Assembly: GCA_003153055.1 (NCBI GenBank)
Contig: PMBV01000174.1
Coordinates: 1 to 40,638 of the forward strand
Length of the DNA stretch: 40,638 bases
Direction: 5' to 3'
Source: Myxococcales bacterium
Lineage (GTDB): Bacteria > Myxococcota > Myxococcia > Myxococcales > Myxococcaceae
Part shown: positions 25,476 to 33,903 of the stretch, in pieces
How the letters are laid out: the number at the start of each line of letters is the position of its first letter
Position numbering within the stretch: the first letter of the stretch is position 1
Notes under the pieces: model-generated
What the model saw: the letters and a program-made list of their open reading frames with translations, nothing else
What the model was told of the DNA's origin: nothing
Database searches by the model: none
Position numbers and translations under genes: made by a program

Positions 25476-26825
25476 ATGCTGCTCGAGGCGATCCGCGGAG
25501 GGCTTCAGCGGGCGAGCCTCGAAGAGGGGCGGCGTCTCTGGGCGCGCGAGCTCCCCCGGCCTTGGCTGGGCTGGCTCGTCGTCGCGCTGATGCGGCAAGT
25601 TCCACGTCAGCGGTGGGTGGTTGAGCTGGTCGAGGCGAGGCTGTCGGCCACCACTCTCGAGCATGGCCAGGTCCCCGAGCTCCCCGGCTGGTCGTTTCGT
25701 TTTCACGGTCGAGGGTGCCGTCTCTCGGGGCCGGGCGAGGAGATCGACCTCGACTTTCATGGCGACGGCGGGCTGACCATCGACCCGTATTTCTTCTCGT
25801 CTCGCCTCTTCGGGCTGCACGAGCTCGGGCTGCCGGAGCGGAGGGTGCGCGAGTTGTTGCCGACGGCTGATGTCATCGCCGAGGCCATTCGCGAGCTGAG
25901 ATCCGAGGGCATTCTCTGGCACCCGGTCAGCGACCACGTCTTTCGCATCGCCGAAGAGCTCGAGGCCTTGTGCGAGGAGGCGCAGAAGGCAGACTTCGAA
26001 TCGCCCGAGGCTCAGGGTCGATGGCGGGCGCACCTGGGCGATGACGACGAGCGGGCGGTGGTCGGCCGGCGGCAGTGGCTGCTCGCGCGGCTCGCTGACC
26101 CCCGCACCGCCCGCATGGCCCTCGAGCCGCTCGAGGCCGAGCTCACGGCCCAGGAGTTCTTCCTCGTGTGTGAGCAGGTCATCGATGGGCCCTTGGGTCC
26201 CGCGGTGGGCAAGGCCATCGAGCGGTTGGACGCCCGGGTCGATCTCCCTCCGAGCCCGGCGGTGCGGCGCCTGGCCACCCGCATGGATGCTCGGCGGGAC
26301 CACCCGTACTCGATGTGTGCCGCGGCGAACTACTTGCTCAGGCGAGACATCGATCGCCAGCTGGTGGTGGCCAGCGTCCTCTCTTTCGCCCGGGCCGACA
26401 CCGTCGAGGGCTACCACGGGAACCCGTTCGCGGGAGACTTCGCGCTCCTCGCGCTCGAATTCACGCCTCAGCATGCGCTCGAGCTGGTCCGGCGGGCTTT
26501 GCGGGGCCCGGTACCCAGCAGCCGGTGCACGGTGGCCGCCATGCTCCTGGGCCTCGGGCGAGCGTGGTGTCTGCGAGAGCTCAGCTTTGCCCTCGAGGGT
26601 ACGACCAAGCCAGGTGACGCGGCCGAGGTACTCGCGGCGCTGCGTCGGTGCCAAGACCCTACGCTCCGCGAGTTGGCCGAACGGTGGGCGGCGAAGCATC
26701 CGACTCATTCGAGAGACCAGGTGGCGCTGGGCTATGCTGACGGGTGGCTCGAGAGCGAGCTTGAGCGAAGGCGCGGGTGGCTCGATCGCGTCAGGCCGAC
26801 CGTGCCCGAGGTGCTCCCCGACTGA
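25476..26825 (+). CDS. Uncharacterised alpha-helical (HEAT-like) protein with a small N-terminal beta segment
   Basis: A 449-residue cytoplasmic protein with no signal peptide or membrane segment. Residues about 70-110 (WSFRFHGRGCRLSGPGEEID, LDFHGDGGLTIDPYFFSSRLF) look like a small beta domain and loosely recall the DUF6896 group seen near toxin-immunity genes; I hold this weakly. From about residue 190 the chain is a run of helix pairs (RQWLLARLADPRTARMALEP, LVVASVLSFARADTVEGYH, SSRCTVAAMLLGLGRAWCLR, EVLAALRRCQDPTLRELAER) with the spacing of HEAT-type repeats, suggesting protein-protein contacts. The start is ATG 25476 or GTG 25473; both follow a GGGGG stretch at 25463-25467. A hairpin follows the stop. 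A long antisense frame over it is a composition artefact. Confidence 0.72.
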   Translation: MLLEAIRGGLQRASLEEGRRLWARELPRPWLGWLVVALMRQVPRQRWVVELVEARLSATTLEHGQVPELPGWSFRFHGRGCRLSGPGEEIDLDFHGDGGLTIDPYFFSSRLFGLHELGLPERRVRELLPTADVIAEAIRELRSEGILWHPVSDHVFRIAEELEALCEEAQKADFESPEAQGRWRAHLGDDDERAVVGRRQWLLARLADPRTARMALEPLEAELTAQEFFLVCEQVIDGPLGPAVGKAIERLDARVDLPPSPAVRRLATRMDARRDHPYSMCAAANYLLRRDIDRQLVVASVLSFARADTVEGYHGNPFAGDFALLALEFTPQHALELVRRALRGPVPSSRCTVAAMLLGLGRAWCLRELSFALEGTTKPGDAAEVLAALRRCQDPTLRELAERWAAKHPTHSRDQVALGYADGWLESELERRRGWLDRVRPTVPEVLPD

Positions 26826-26839
26826 GCTCGTGGATGGGC

Positions 26840-26859
26840 CCGTCTCACGGGAGAGACGG
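26840..26859 (+). terminator. Hairpin after the HEAT-like gene
   Basis: CCGTCTC and GAGACGG with a 6-base loop, extended by GG/CC across one bulged base, 15 bases after the stop. No T run follows, so it is a terminator candidate only. Confidence 0.35.
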
Positions 26860-26928
26860 CCAGCCGCGGGCTGCCCTCGGAGATGAGCGGTCTGGGGTTG
26901 GCACCCGAAATGCTGGGTCATCGGCCGC

Positions 26929-27822
26929 ATGCGGACCACGCTCGACCCGACCCTCGATGTCGTCTTCAAGATGCTCTTCGGCTCACGCGCGAGCCGTGGT
27001 GCGCTCGTCGATCTGCTGACGGCGGTGCTGCGTCCTCCGCGACCAATTACCGACGTCCGTGTGCTCAACCCCGAGGTGGGCCGGGAACAGGTGGAAGACA
27101 AGGGCATCGTGCTCGACCTCCTCGTGGAGTTCGACGATGGGACGCGTGTCGATGTGGAGATGCAAGTGGCGCGGCGCGCTGGCCTCCGCCGTCGAGCGGT
27201 CTACTACTGGGCGCGGCTCTTCTCCGGACAGCTCGAGCGGGGTCAGCCTTACACGGCTTTGCGCCCAGTCATCTCGGTCCTCTTCCTGGACTACATCGAA
27301 CTCGACACGCCGCGCTTTCACTCGACCTTCCGCATCATGGAAGCGCATGACCATCTCGTGTTCAGCAACGTGCTCGAGCTCCACGTCATCGAGCTCCCCA
27401 AGCGGGCCCGGGCCGCTCGGCAAGACGAGCGTCCTTTGCTAGACTGGAGCCGCTTTCTCGGAGCCAAGACCGACGAGGAGGTGAAGGAGGCGTGCATGAG
27501 CAACCCAGCGATCGCGAAGGCCAACGAGCTCCTCAAAGACCTGTCGGCCACGCCGACTGTCCAGGAACTCGTGCGACAGCGTCAGCTCGCACTCGATACG
27601 TACCGCATCGAGATGTCGGCGGCGAAGGACGAGGGGAGAGAGGAAGGCAAAGAGGAAGGACGACAAATGGGCCAGGTCGAGGGGCTCCGGTTCGGTATTC
27701 AGGCTCTGCTCGAAGTCCTCGGCATCGAGCTCGACCAAGCACGAAAGACCGAGCTCGCGCAGCTTTCCGCGGACGAGCTCGTCGCGCTCGGGGACCGCCT
27801 GCGTCGGGAGCGACGCTGGTGA
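26929..27822 (+). CDS. Rpn-family PD-(D/E)XK nuclease (recombination-promoting nuclease/putative transposase)
   Basis: A 297-residue member of the Rpn family, related to transposase_31 proteins. It opens with the family signature LDPTLDVVFKMLFG. The nuclease core is present: Asp63 in VLDLLVEFDDG and Glu77/Gln79 in RVDVEMQV. RRAVYYWARLFSGQLERGQPY, PVISVLFLDYIEL and HSTFRIMEAHDHLVFSNVLELHVIEL follow in the usual order. The tail contains the characteristic charged repeat EGREEGKEEGRQMGQVEG, probably helical. Characterised Rpn proteins cut DNA and promote RecA-independent recombination; they are often mobile or multicopy. No insertion-sequence ends or target duplication are seen here. The gene is convergent with the next, 3 bases apart. 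ATG 26929 begins exactly at the domain although no good ribosome site precedes it. Confidence 0.9.
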   Translation: MRTTLDPTLDVVFKMLFGSRASRGALVDLLTAVLRPPRPITDVRVLNPEVGREQVEDKGIVLDLLVEFDDGTRVDVEMQVARRAGLRRRAVYYWARLFSGQLERGQPYTALRPVISVLFLDYIELDTPRFHSTFRIMEAHDHLVFSNVLELHVIELPKRARAARQDERPLLDWSRFLGAKTDEEVKEACMSNPAIAKANELLKDLSATPTVQELVRQRQLALDTYRIEMSAAKDEGREEGKEEGRQMGQVEGLRFGIQALLEVLGIELDQARKTELAQLSADELVALGDRLRRERRW

Positions 27823-27825
27823 GAG

Positions 27826-29196
27826 TCAGGGCCCCGGGCTCGCCGCCGACCCGAACTGCTTCTCGTCGAGCACCCACGTGAGCTGACCCCGATGGAGCTC
27901 AGCGCCAGCCGGGTCGAGCCAGCCGGTGACGGACTCCGACGCCAGCAAGAGTGGGCCGAGCTCAGTGCTGATGGCGAGGAGGCTCGCCAGCTCCGGAGTC
28001 TGCACCACGTCGAGCAGGGGTATCTGGCTCAAGCCACGGGCGACCTCTGCCGGCGACGCGACGAGCTCGAGCGCGTGGCTCTGATGTCCTGCGCTCGCCT
28101 GGAGCGCCGTGAGCGCCGCCGCCTTCACCTCTTCATCGTTGGACAAGATGATGGTCGAGCCCACTACTGTCAGATCGACCCGGCCTTCACGGACCGATAG
28201 CGTCTTGGGGTCGATGGCAGCAATCAGCCGACGGGCGGCCTCGGGGTCCGACGTCTCGGCGAGCACGGCCAGATGCGCGGCGAAAAAACGGGCCGCTTGA
28301 CTCTTGAGCCCGGTGGTGACTTTCACCCGGGAGACGGCCACCGCCACGTTGCCCGTCAAGAGCCCCTCGAGCTGGGTGGCGAGCGGCGAGAGAATCAGGT
28401 TGACCGGCAGACTCCGGGCGGTCTGGTTGGCCAGGGACCCCATGGCGCTCGGGGCGAAGCGACCCCGGAGCACCAGCATGCCCCCGGGCGCGAAGGTGGC
28501 GTAGGGCGAAGGCCCGGCGCCCTGCAATGTCCCGAGACCCAGACCATGGGCCTTCCCGTCCAACGTGAGCCGACGGCCCTCGGCGCGCACCGAGAGTGCC
28601 CCTGAGCGGCCTGGCCCAGGGATGATGGCCGTCGCGATGCCCGAAAGCTTCTCGGCCAAGGAGCCTCCTGGGGCGGCAGGCTTGAGGAGCGCCTTGACCG
28701 TCGCGGGAAGCTGCTTCTCGACCGAGAGACCGTTCCCCACCACGCTGCACGACTCTTTGCCGACCGTCACCACTGCCCCGAGGACCCGGTCGAGTTGATC
28801 AGTCGCCAGCGTCACGGGGACGCCTGCTTCCTGCCGGGTGGACACCTTTCCCAGAGGGCTCAGGGCTTCGTTGACCCGCTTGGCGTAGCGCTTGGGATCC
28901 TTGAGCACGACGCAGCTCACGGTGCGCTCGTCGAGCTGTGAGACGGTCAAGGCACTTGCTGGGTCGATGCCCGCGGCGTTGAGTGAGTCGGAGCTGGTGA
29001 TGTCGACGCCGAGCAAGGGCACGGCTGAGCTGCGCCAGGACTCCACTCTCAGCATCGGCGCGCGCGTGCCGGCCGCGCGGAAGAACGGCAACACCGTCGA
29101 CAGCGCCTCGAGCTTGGGAACGTGCACGACGAGGTCCGAGCCCGCCGGGGCTTTCGGTGCACCGGCCAACAGCAGCATCACCAGCGTGGAGTACAT
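27826..29196 (-). CDS. Secreted protein of unknown function
   Basis: A 456-residue protein with a probable signal peptide, MYSTLVMLLLAGAPKAPAG, cleaved near AGA. No membrane segment follows. The mature part alternates short beta-like stretches and helices (VHVPKLEALSTVLPFFRAAG, ALTVSQLDERTVSCVVLKD, GGMLVLRGRFAPSAMGSLA, VDLTVVGSTIILSNDEEVKA). Two Cys lie around SCVVL and KESCSVV. I recognise no family; the alternation of a signal peptide and repeated domains recalls other periplasmic DUF3352-like proteins, but I do not claim this. The frame is open 102 codons further upstream, but that part overlaps the divergent EVE gene and has non-coding composition; ATG 29196, with GGTGG 5 bases before, is the start. 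Confidence 0.75.
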   Translation of the reverse strand: MYSTLVMLLLAGAPKAPAGSDLVVHVPKLEALSTVLPFFRAAGTRAPMLRVESWRSSAVPLLGVDITSSDSLNAAGIDPASALTVSQLDERTVSCVVLKDPKRYAKRVNEALSPLGKVSTRQEAGVPVTLATDQLDRVLGAVVTVGKESCSVVGNGLSVEKQLPATVKALLKPAAPGGSLAEKLSGIATAIIPGPGRSGALSVRAEGRRLTLDGKAHGLGLGTLQGAGPSPYATFAPGGMLVLRGRFAPSAMGSLANQTARSLPVNLILSPLATQLEGLLTGNVAVAVSRVKVTTGLKSQAARFFAAHLAVLAETSDPEAARRLIAAIDPKTLSVREGRVDLTVVGSTIILSNDEEVKAAALTALQASAGHQSHALELVASPAEVARGLSQIPLLDVVQTPELASLLAISTELGPLLLASESVTGWLDPAGAELHRGQLTWVLDEKQFGSAASPGP

Positions 29197-29256
29197 TTGA
29201 GCCACCGTACCACCGATACTTCCCTCGAGTCGGCCGGCTGGGCTAGGCCAGCGCTC

Positions 29257-29733
29257 ATGGCCAAACGCTTCTGGCTGATGAAGAGTGAACCCGAGGTGTA
29301 CTCCATCGAGGACCTCGAGCGCGAACGAGAGACGGGCTGGGAGGGCGTGCGCAACTACCAGGCCCGGAACTTCATGCGCGACGACATGAAGCAGGGCGAG
29401 CTGGTCCTCTTCTACCATTCCAACGCCGAGCCCTCGGGCGTGGCGGGTCTGGCCAAGGTGTCGAGCGACCCGACCCCCGACGCGAGCCAGTTCGACCCCC
29501 ACAGCGAGTACTTCGACGCAGCGAGCTCCAAGACGTCACCCAAATGGGTTCACGTCACCATCTCGTTCGTGGAGCGCTTCGACGAGCTGGTGACGCTGGC
29601 CCGCCTCAAGGCAGAGAAGAACCTGGCGGGAATGGCGTTGCTCCGCCCGGGCCAGCGCCTGTCGGTGCAGCCGGTCGACGAAGGGCACTTCGCGAGGGTG
29701 CTCCGCCTGGCGAAGGCGCGAGCTCGAGTCTGA
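29257..29733 (+). CDS. EVE-domain protein (modified-base binding, Thyn1-like)
   Basis: A 158-residue single-domain protein of the EVE family (PUA/YTH-like fold). Family marks are the start KRFWLMKSEPEVYSIEDLER, the core GVRNYQARNFMRDDMKQGEL, VLFYHSN after it, GVAGLAKV, and the late WVHVTISFVERFDELV segment. EVE domains bind modified bases such as 5-methylcytosine in DNA or modified RNA in an aromatic cage, and in bacteria often occur beside or fused to restriction enzymes; a stand-alone form such as this is also common and its role is less clear. ATG 29257 begins the domain, and an upstream open frame overlaps the divergent gene and is not coding. It is 47 bases from the next gene. Confidence 0.92.
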   Translation: MAKRFWLMKSEPEVYSIEDLERERETGWEGVRNYQARNFMRDDMKQGELVLFYHSNAEPSGVAGLAKVSSDPTPDASQFDPHSEYFDAASSKTSPKWVHVTISFVERFDELVTLARLKAEKNLAGMALLRPGQRLSVQPVDEGHFARVLRLAKARARV

Positions 29734-29780
29734 GCGGTCGGGGCCCTTCTCATTGCTGTTCCCCGGAGGTATGGGAGGTC

Positions 29781-30677
29781 ATGCTTCGTCGCCTCTACAT
29801 GGTGCTGAAGGCGTCTCCGGTGAAGAAGGGGCTCGGCCTCGTTCACTCGGTGGAGTCTTTCATCGACCGCTTCGTCGACCATCGCCTGAAGGACACCAAG
29901 ATCGAGGCGCGCATCGCCGAGCTCCGGCAAGCGCTTCACCTCGCGCCCAAGGGCCCTCCCCAGCCGCCGCCTGACGCCGAAGGTGGCCCGCGGGTCGCCG
30001 CCCGGAGCTCCACCGTGGCGTCGGTCGGTTCAGAAGGAACCTCGGTGAGCTCAGAGTTTGTTTCGGCGAGCGTCGCGCCGGTTCGCTCCGAGGTTGCATC
30101 AGTGGCTCTCGAGAGTGTACCGGCGAGTTCCGAGGTCCCATCGGTCAATTCCGAGGTCGCGTCAGTGGCGTCCGAGGTCGCGCCAGTTGCCTCCAAAGTC
30201 GCGCACGTCAGTTCCCCACGGAAGTCAACGAAGGCAGGGCGGGTGAGCTCCGAGGCCGTGCCGCTGCCTCAAGTGTCGGGTGACGCGGATCGCGAAGGTC
30301 GAGCAAAGCCTTCTAAACTCGATGCGAAGAAGCAGGCCAAGGCAGTGCGACGTCCGAGCGACCCACTGACTCAATTGATCGAGGCGCTGGAGGCTCACCC
30401 GAAGCGGTCCGGGTTGGTGAAGGCTGGTCGTGCGAAGGACCAGCTCCTTCGTTCCCTCATTCCGCTCTATCTTGCTCAACAGCTCTCGGTCCCGGTGTCG
30501 TCGGGAACGACCTCTCGCTTCTGGGCCAAGCAGGGCGTGAAGTACGCGGCGCCCAACGCGGCCAAGGCGCTTCGTGAGCACGAGGGGTACGCGCGGCGCA
30601 CATCGACGGGGCCACGTATCACCGCGGTCGGCGTGAAGTACGTCGAGGCTGCGGTGGCAGAACAGTCCGCCCACTAA
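29781..30677 (+). CDS. Uncharacterised protein with a heptapeptide-repeat linker
   Basis: A 298-residue cytoplasmic protein. Residues 1-55 are basic and helical (MVLKASPVKKGLGLVHSVES, FIDRFVDHRLKDTKIEARIA). Residues 76-145 are low-complexity, built on a degenerate seven-residue unit of the type SEVASVA. A basic linker (KKQAKAVRRP) leads to a C-terminal globular part from about 190 (DPLTQLIEALEAHPKRSGLV, RSLIPLYLAQQLSVPVSSGT, TSRFWAKQGVKYAAPNAAKA). I do not recognise the C-terminal domain; its basic helical pattern would suit nucleic-acid or protein binding. Start ATG 29781 has GGAGG at 29765-29769 upstream and a second GGGAGG closer. It may share a transcript with the EVE gene. Confidence 0.7.
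   Translation: MLRRLYMVLKASPVKKGLGLVHSVESFIDRFVDHRLKDTKIEARIAELRQALHLAPKGPPQPPPDAEGGPRVAARSSTVASVGSEGTSVSSEFVSASVAPVRSEVASVALESVPASSEVPSVNSEVASVASEVAPVASKVAHVSSPRKSTKAGRVSSEAVPLPQVSGDADREGRAKPSKLDAKKQAKAVRRPSDPLTQLIEALEAHPKRSGLVKAGRAKDQLLRSLIPLYLAQQLSVPVSSGTTSRFWAKQGVKYAAPNAAKALREHEGYARRTSTGPRITAVGVKYVEAAVAEQSAH
30006..30215 (+). repeat. Degenerate 21-bp tandem repeat inside the coding region at 29781-30677
   Basis: Successive 21-base units, clearest from 30087 to 30215, encode SEVASVA, LESVPAS, SEVPSVN, SEVASVA, SEVAPVA and SKVAHVS. TCCGAGGT begins four of the six. The units keep the frame and differ mainly at synonymous or conservative sites, so the repeat is old or under selection. Confidence 0.75.
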
Positions 30678-30878
30678 AGTGATTTCGCCGTGGCGAATGG
30701 AAGCTGGTCAGACCGCCCGGTGGGTGGGTACCGGCCCACCCTCGCACCTCAAGGCTTGCTCGCACCGTCTTGCCCGCTCGGAGAACAAGGCGACCTCACC
30801 GCATACGACCCAAGTTGTCGCCTTGGGCCACGAGGGGGGCTCTCGAGGCCGACCTTGAGCGCATGCTACGGTATTGGG

Positions 30879-32564
30879 ATGCGCGCCCCCTTCCATCCTT
30901 TGATCAGTGTTGTGCTCGCCCTGCTCGGTGGGGCCTGCCAGCGTTGGTCGACCGAGGGCACGCTCAGGCTCGTCATCGAGCTCGACCCCGATCTCCGTTC
31001 AGAGTGCGTCCTGGTGCGGCTGAACGGCGCTGCGGGTGCGTTGACCAGCGACCCCATCTCGCGGCCGCTCGACCGTCTGACGCCACTCATCGTGGCCGTC
31101 GCTCAAGGTGGCCTGTCGAGCGACGTCACGGTGCAGGCCACCGGGTACACCGCTGGCTGCCAGCGGGAGGAGGATCCTCCCGAGTTCGCCGATGCCGTGC
31201 CCGCCCACTTCAAGCCCTTCCCTCCCAATGAGGTATCGCTGCGCCTCTCCGTGCACCGTCCACCGGTCGAAGGAGGGGGGCTCGACGGTGGGCCGACCGA
31301 TGGCGGCGAGCTGCCGGACAGCGGAGAGAACGACAGTGGGGTGGTGGACGGTGGCGCTCCCGACAGTGGAGCTCCCGATGGCGGCCCGCCGGACAGCGGT
31401 GGCGGAGTCAAGGATGCCGGAGTCGAGGATGCCGGAGCTCCCTGTAGTACCTGTGTTCCCGGAGAGCATTGCAACCTGCACCAGGAGTGTGTGCCCGCGT
31501 TCTCCTACGAACCCAGCAACTTCAACGAGCAACAGCTCGATTTCCTCACCTCGACGGTCACTCTCGAGGTGACCACAGCCTTCACCATCGATACCCAGAC
31601 AAGCGACGGTGGGGTCGAGGCGAGGTTGGCTGACGGTGGCGTGGTCGAGCTCCCGTTCGCAGTCATCGCGCAGCTCGATGGAGGGTCCTCAGCGGCGCTC
31701 CTTCACGCTCGCTCGTTCCACGTCGGTGACGCCGGCCTGCTCGAGGTGGTGGGGGAGCGACCGCTCCTCATCGTGGTGCGGGGTGATGCCCTCGTCGACG
31801 GGACTATCATCACCCGCGCCGGAGCCGATCGCGAGTGCGCCACGCCGGGGGCGAACCACTCGTTCGATGGAGACGCGTTCGAGGGTGGTGGCGGAGCAGG
31901 CTTCGGGCAGAGCGGAGGCTCCGGCGCGACCTTCTCACCCTTGCATGGCGTGGGGCAGGCCCCCTCGGGGACCGCGTTCCTCGCGCCACTGAGAGGAGGC
32001 TGCCGAGCCGGAGCCGGTGGTCCCGACGCGGGCACCACGGGTGGTCTGGGTGGTGGCGGTCTCCAGGTGAGCGCCGTGGGGAGGGTGCTGCTGAACGGAG
32101 TCATCGCTGCGCCGGGGCGCGGTGGGAAGGGGGCTCCAACAGACAACGGTGGCGGAGGTGGCGGGGGCGGGAGCGGGGGGGCGCTGCTCCTCGAGGGTCG
32201 GCGCATCGTCATCGGCCCGGGTGGTCGCCTCACGGCGAACGGCGGAGGTGGTGGGCAAGGCTCGAGCACTCGCAACGGTTCCAGTGGCTCCCCCGGTGCC
32301 GATGGCCTCATCAGCAGCGCGGCGAATGCTGACGGGGGGCTCCAGAGTAACAGCACCTCTGATTGTGCAGGAGAGGGTGGACAAGGAGGCTCCGCTTCAG
32401 GCGACGCCGGCGCAGGACAGAAAGAGAACTGCACCCGGATGGCCGGCGGAGGTGGTGGTGGCGGCGCGGTCGGTCGCATTCGACTCAATGCGCTCGAGGG
32501 CTGCGAGCATGACGACGGCGGCATCGTCAGCCCCCAGGCGACGGGGAGCGGCGCGGGCTGCTGA
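30879..32564 (+). CDS. Asp-Gly-Gly-rich and Gly-rich surface lipoprotein
   Basis: A 561-residue exported protein. MRAPFHPLISVVLALLGGAC is a signal peptide ending in a lipobox-like LGGAC (Cys20), although Leu is at -4 instead of -3. A beta-rich N-domain follows (GTLRLVIELDPDLRSECVLV). Residues about 135-180 are a Pro/Asp/Ser/Gly linker with repeated DGG and DSG, then CSTCVPGEHCNLHQEC, a small disulfide module. The second half is Gly-rich with a beta-helix-like rhythm (SGGALLLEGRRIVIGPGGRL, AVGRIRLNALEGC) and poly-Gly blocks, a pattern frequent in myxobacterial surface proteins. No catalytic motif is visible. Start at ATG 30879 because of the signal peptide; no good ribosome site. A structural or adhesive cell-surface role is inferred. 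Confidence 0.78.
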   Translation: MRAPFHPLISVVLALLGGACQRWSTEGTLRLVIELDPDLRSECVLVRLNGAAGALTSDPISRPLDRLTPLIVAVAQGGLSSDVTVQATGYTAGCQREEDPPEFADAVPAHFKPFPPNEVSLRLSVHRPPVEGGGLDGGPTDGGELPDSGENDSGVVDGGAPDSGAPDGGPPDSGGGVKDAGVEDAGAPCSTCVPGEHCNLHQECVPAFSYEPSNFNEQQLDFLTSTVTLEVTTAFTIDTQTSDGGVEARLADGGVVELPFAVIAQLDGGSSAALLHARSFHVGDAGLLEVVGERPLLIVVRGDALVDGTIITRAGADRECATPGANHSFDGDAFEGGGGAGFGQSGGSGATFSPLHGVGQAPSGTAFLAPLRGGCRAGAGGPDAGTTGGLGGGGLQVSAVGRVLLNGVIAAPGRGGKGAPTDNGGGGGGGGSGGALLLEGRRIVIGPGGRLTANGGGGGQGSSTRNGSSGSPGADGLISSAANADGGLQSNSTSDCAGEGGQGGSASGDAGAGQKENCTRMAGGGGGGGAVGRIRLNALEGCEHDDGGIVSPQATGSGAGC

Positions 32565-32602
32565 GCCGGTGCGCCCGGGCCATCTCGTGTCATGGTGAAG
32601 CC

Positions 32603-33871
32603 GTGACTCCCAGGCCGCCTCCTCCCCCGCTGCTCCGCTGGGCCGTGCTGCTCTTCACCAGCCTGGCCATGTTCGGCAACTACTACACCTACGACGCCAT
32701 CGCTCCGCTGGCCAGCACGCTGACCCAGGCGCTCGGCTTCGACGACACCCAGCTCGGGCTCCTCAACGCCATCTACAGCTTCCCCAACATCGTGATGGTG
32801 CTGGTGGGCGGTGTCATCGTCGATCGCATCGGGCCTGGCCGCGCGACGCTCGCCTTCACCGTGGTGAGCCTGGCGGGCGCCGCCCTGACGGTGGTCTCGG
32901 GCACCTTCTGGGTGATGGCGCTGGGGCGTCTCGTGTTCGGCCTGGGCGCTGAGTCGATGATCGTCGCCATCACCGCCTCCCTGGGACAGTGGTTCAAGGG
33001 GAAGCAGCTCGGCTTCGCCTTCGGGCTCAACCTCTCCATCGCCCGCTACGGTTCGTACGCGGCCGACCTGTCACCCTCGTGGGCCAAGTCGCTCTACGCC
33101 CAAGGGTGGCGACCGGCCCTCTCCATCTCGGTGGGGCTCATGCTGACCGCCTTCGTCGCGGCGGTGGTGTACTGGGCCCTCGAGCGCCACGCGAACCGAC
33201 GGTACGAGCTCGATCGCCCGGCCCCCGCCGACCGCATCGTGCCCGCCGACGTGGTGCGCTTCGACCGCTCGTACTGGTACATCGTCGGCCTCTGCGTCAC
33301 CTTCTATTCTGTCATTTTTCCCTTTCGCAGCACCTTCGCCATCCAGTTCTTCCAAGACGCCCAGCACCTGTCTCTGGAGGACGCGGGTGCCTTGAATGGC
33401 TATGTCTTCTTTGCCGCCATCTTCGTCACGCCGGTGTTCGGCCTCCTGGTGGACACGCTGGGCCGGCGAGGCTTGTTCATGACGTTCGGTTCACTCATCC
33501 TCTTCCCGGTCTTCCTGATGCTGGCCTACACGAGCTGGAACCTGTGGATCTCCACCGCGATGATTGGCGTCGCGTTCTCGCTCGTGCCCGCGGTGCTGTG
33601 GCCCTCGGTGCCGTACCTCGTCGAGCCCCAACGTCTGGGCACGGCCTATGGCCTGATGACGATGTTCCAGAACGTGGGCCTCACGGTCATCAACCTAGCC
33701 GTCGGTGCTCTCAATGACGTGAGCCACGCAGGGCCTTTGAACCCTGGTGGCTATCTCCCGATGCTGTGGACCTTCGCTGCCTTAAGCCTCCTCGGCGTCA
33801 TCTTCTCGGTGGCGCTCCGTCGACGGGAGCGTGGTCCGCACGGGCACGGGCTCGAGACGATTCACGCCTGA
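32603..33871 (+). CDS. Major facilitator transporter related to MFSD1
   Basis: A 422-residue inner-membrane protein with about 12 transmembrane helices. It matches the MFSD1 branch of the MFS: RWAVLLFTSLAMFGNYYTYD at the start, LLNAIYSFPNIVMVLVGGVI, VDRIGPGRA loop 2-3 motif, MALGRLVFGLGAESMIVAIT, SLGQWFKGKQLGFAFGLNLS, IARYGS, PVFGLLVDTLGRRGLF in the second half, and VPYLVEPQRLGTAYGLMTMF. Human MFSD1 is a lysosomal dipeptide exporter, so dipeptide or small peptide transport is a fair guess. GTG 32603 is the start used; no ATG fits. It lies between a lipoprotein and the pigment genes; it is not a member of the usual aryl-polyene exporter family. Confidence 0.9.
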   Translation: MTPRPPPPPLLRWAVLLFTSLAMFGNYYTYDAIAPLASTLTQALGFDDTQLGLLNAIYSFPNIVMVLVGGVIVDRIGPGRATLAFTVVSLAGAALTVVSGTFWVMALGRLVFGLGAESMIVAITASLGQWFKGKQLGFAFGLNLSIARYGSYAADLSPSWAKSLYAQGWRPALSISVGLMLTAFVAAVVYWALERHANRRYELDRPAPADRIVPADVVRFDRSYWYIVGLCVTFYSVIFPFRSTFAIQFFQDAQHLSLEDAGALNGYVFFAAIFVTPVFGLLVDTLGRRGLFMTFGSLILFPVFLMLAYTSWNLWISTAMIGVAFSLVPAVLWPSVPYLVEPQRLGTAYGLMTMFQNVGLTVINLAVGALNDVSHAGPLNPGGYLPMLWTFAALSLLGVIFSVALRRRERGPHGHGLETIHA

Positions 33872-33903
33872 AGAGACGGTGAGAAGGTCGCCTGAAGCGC
33901 GTG

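Noticed and set aside
25398..27107. 569-codon minus-strand frame over the HEAT-like gene
   Set aside because: Arg/Pro/Ser-rich antisense composition; it spans two genes with better coding signals.
29197..29502. N-terminal extension of the secreted protein up to 29502
   Set aside because: It would overlap the EVE gene and put 102 non-coding-like residues before a clear signal peptide at 29196.
31835..32598. Overlapping Arg/Gly-rich frames in the lipoprotein gene
   Set aside because: They are frame-shifted readings of the Gly-rich repeat.
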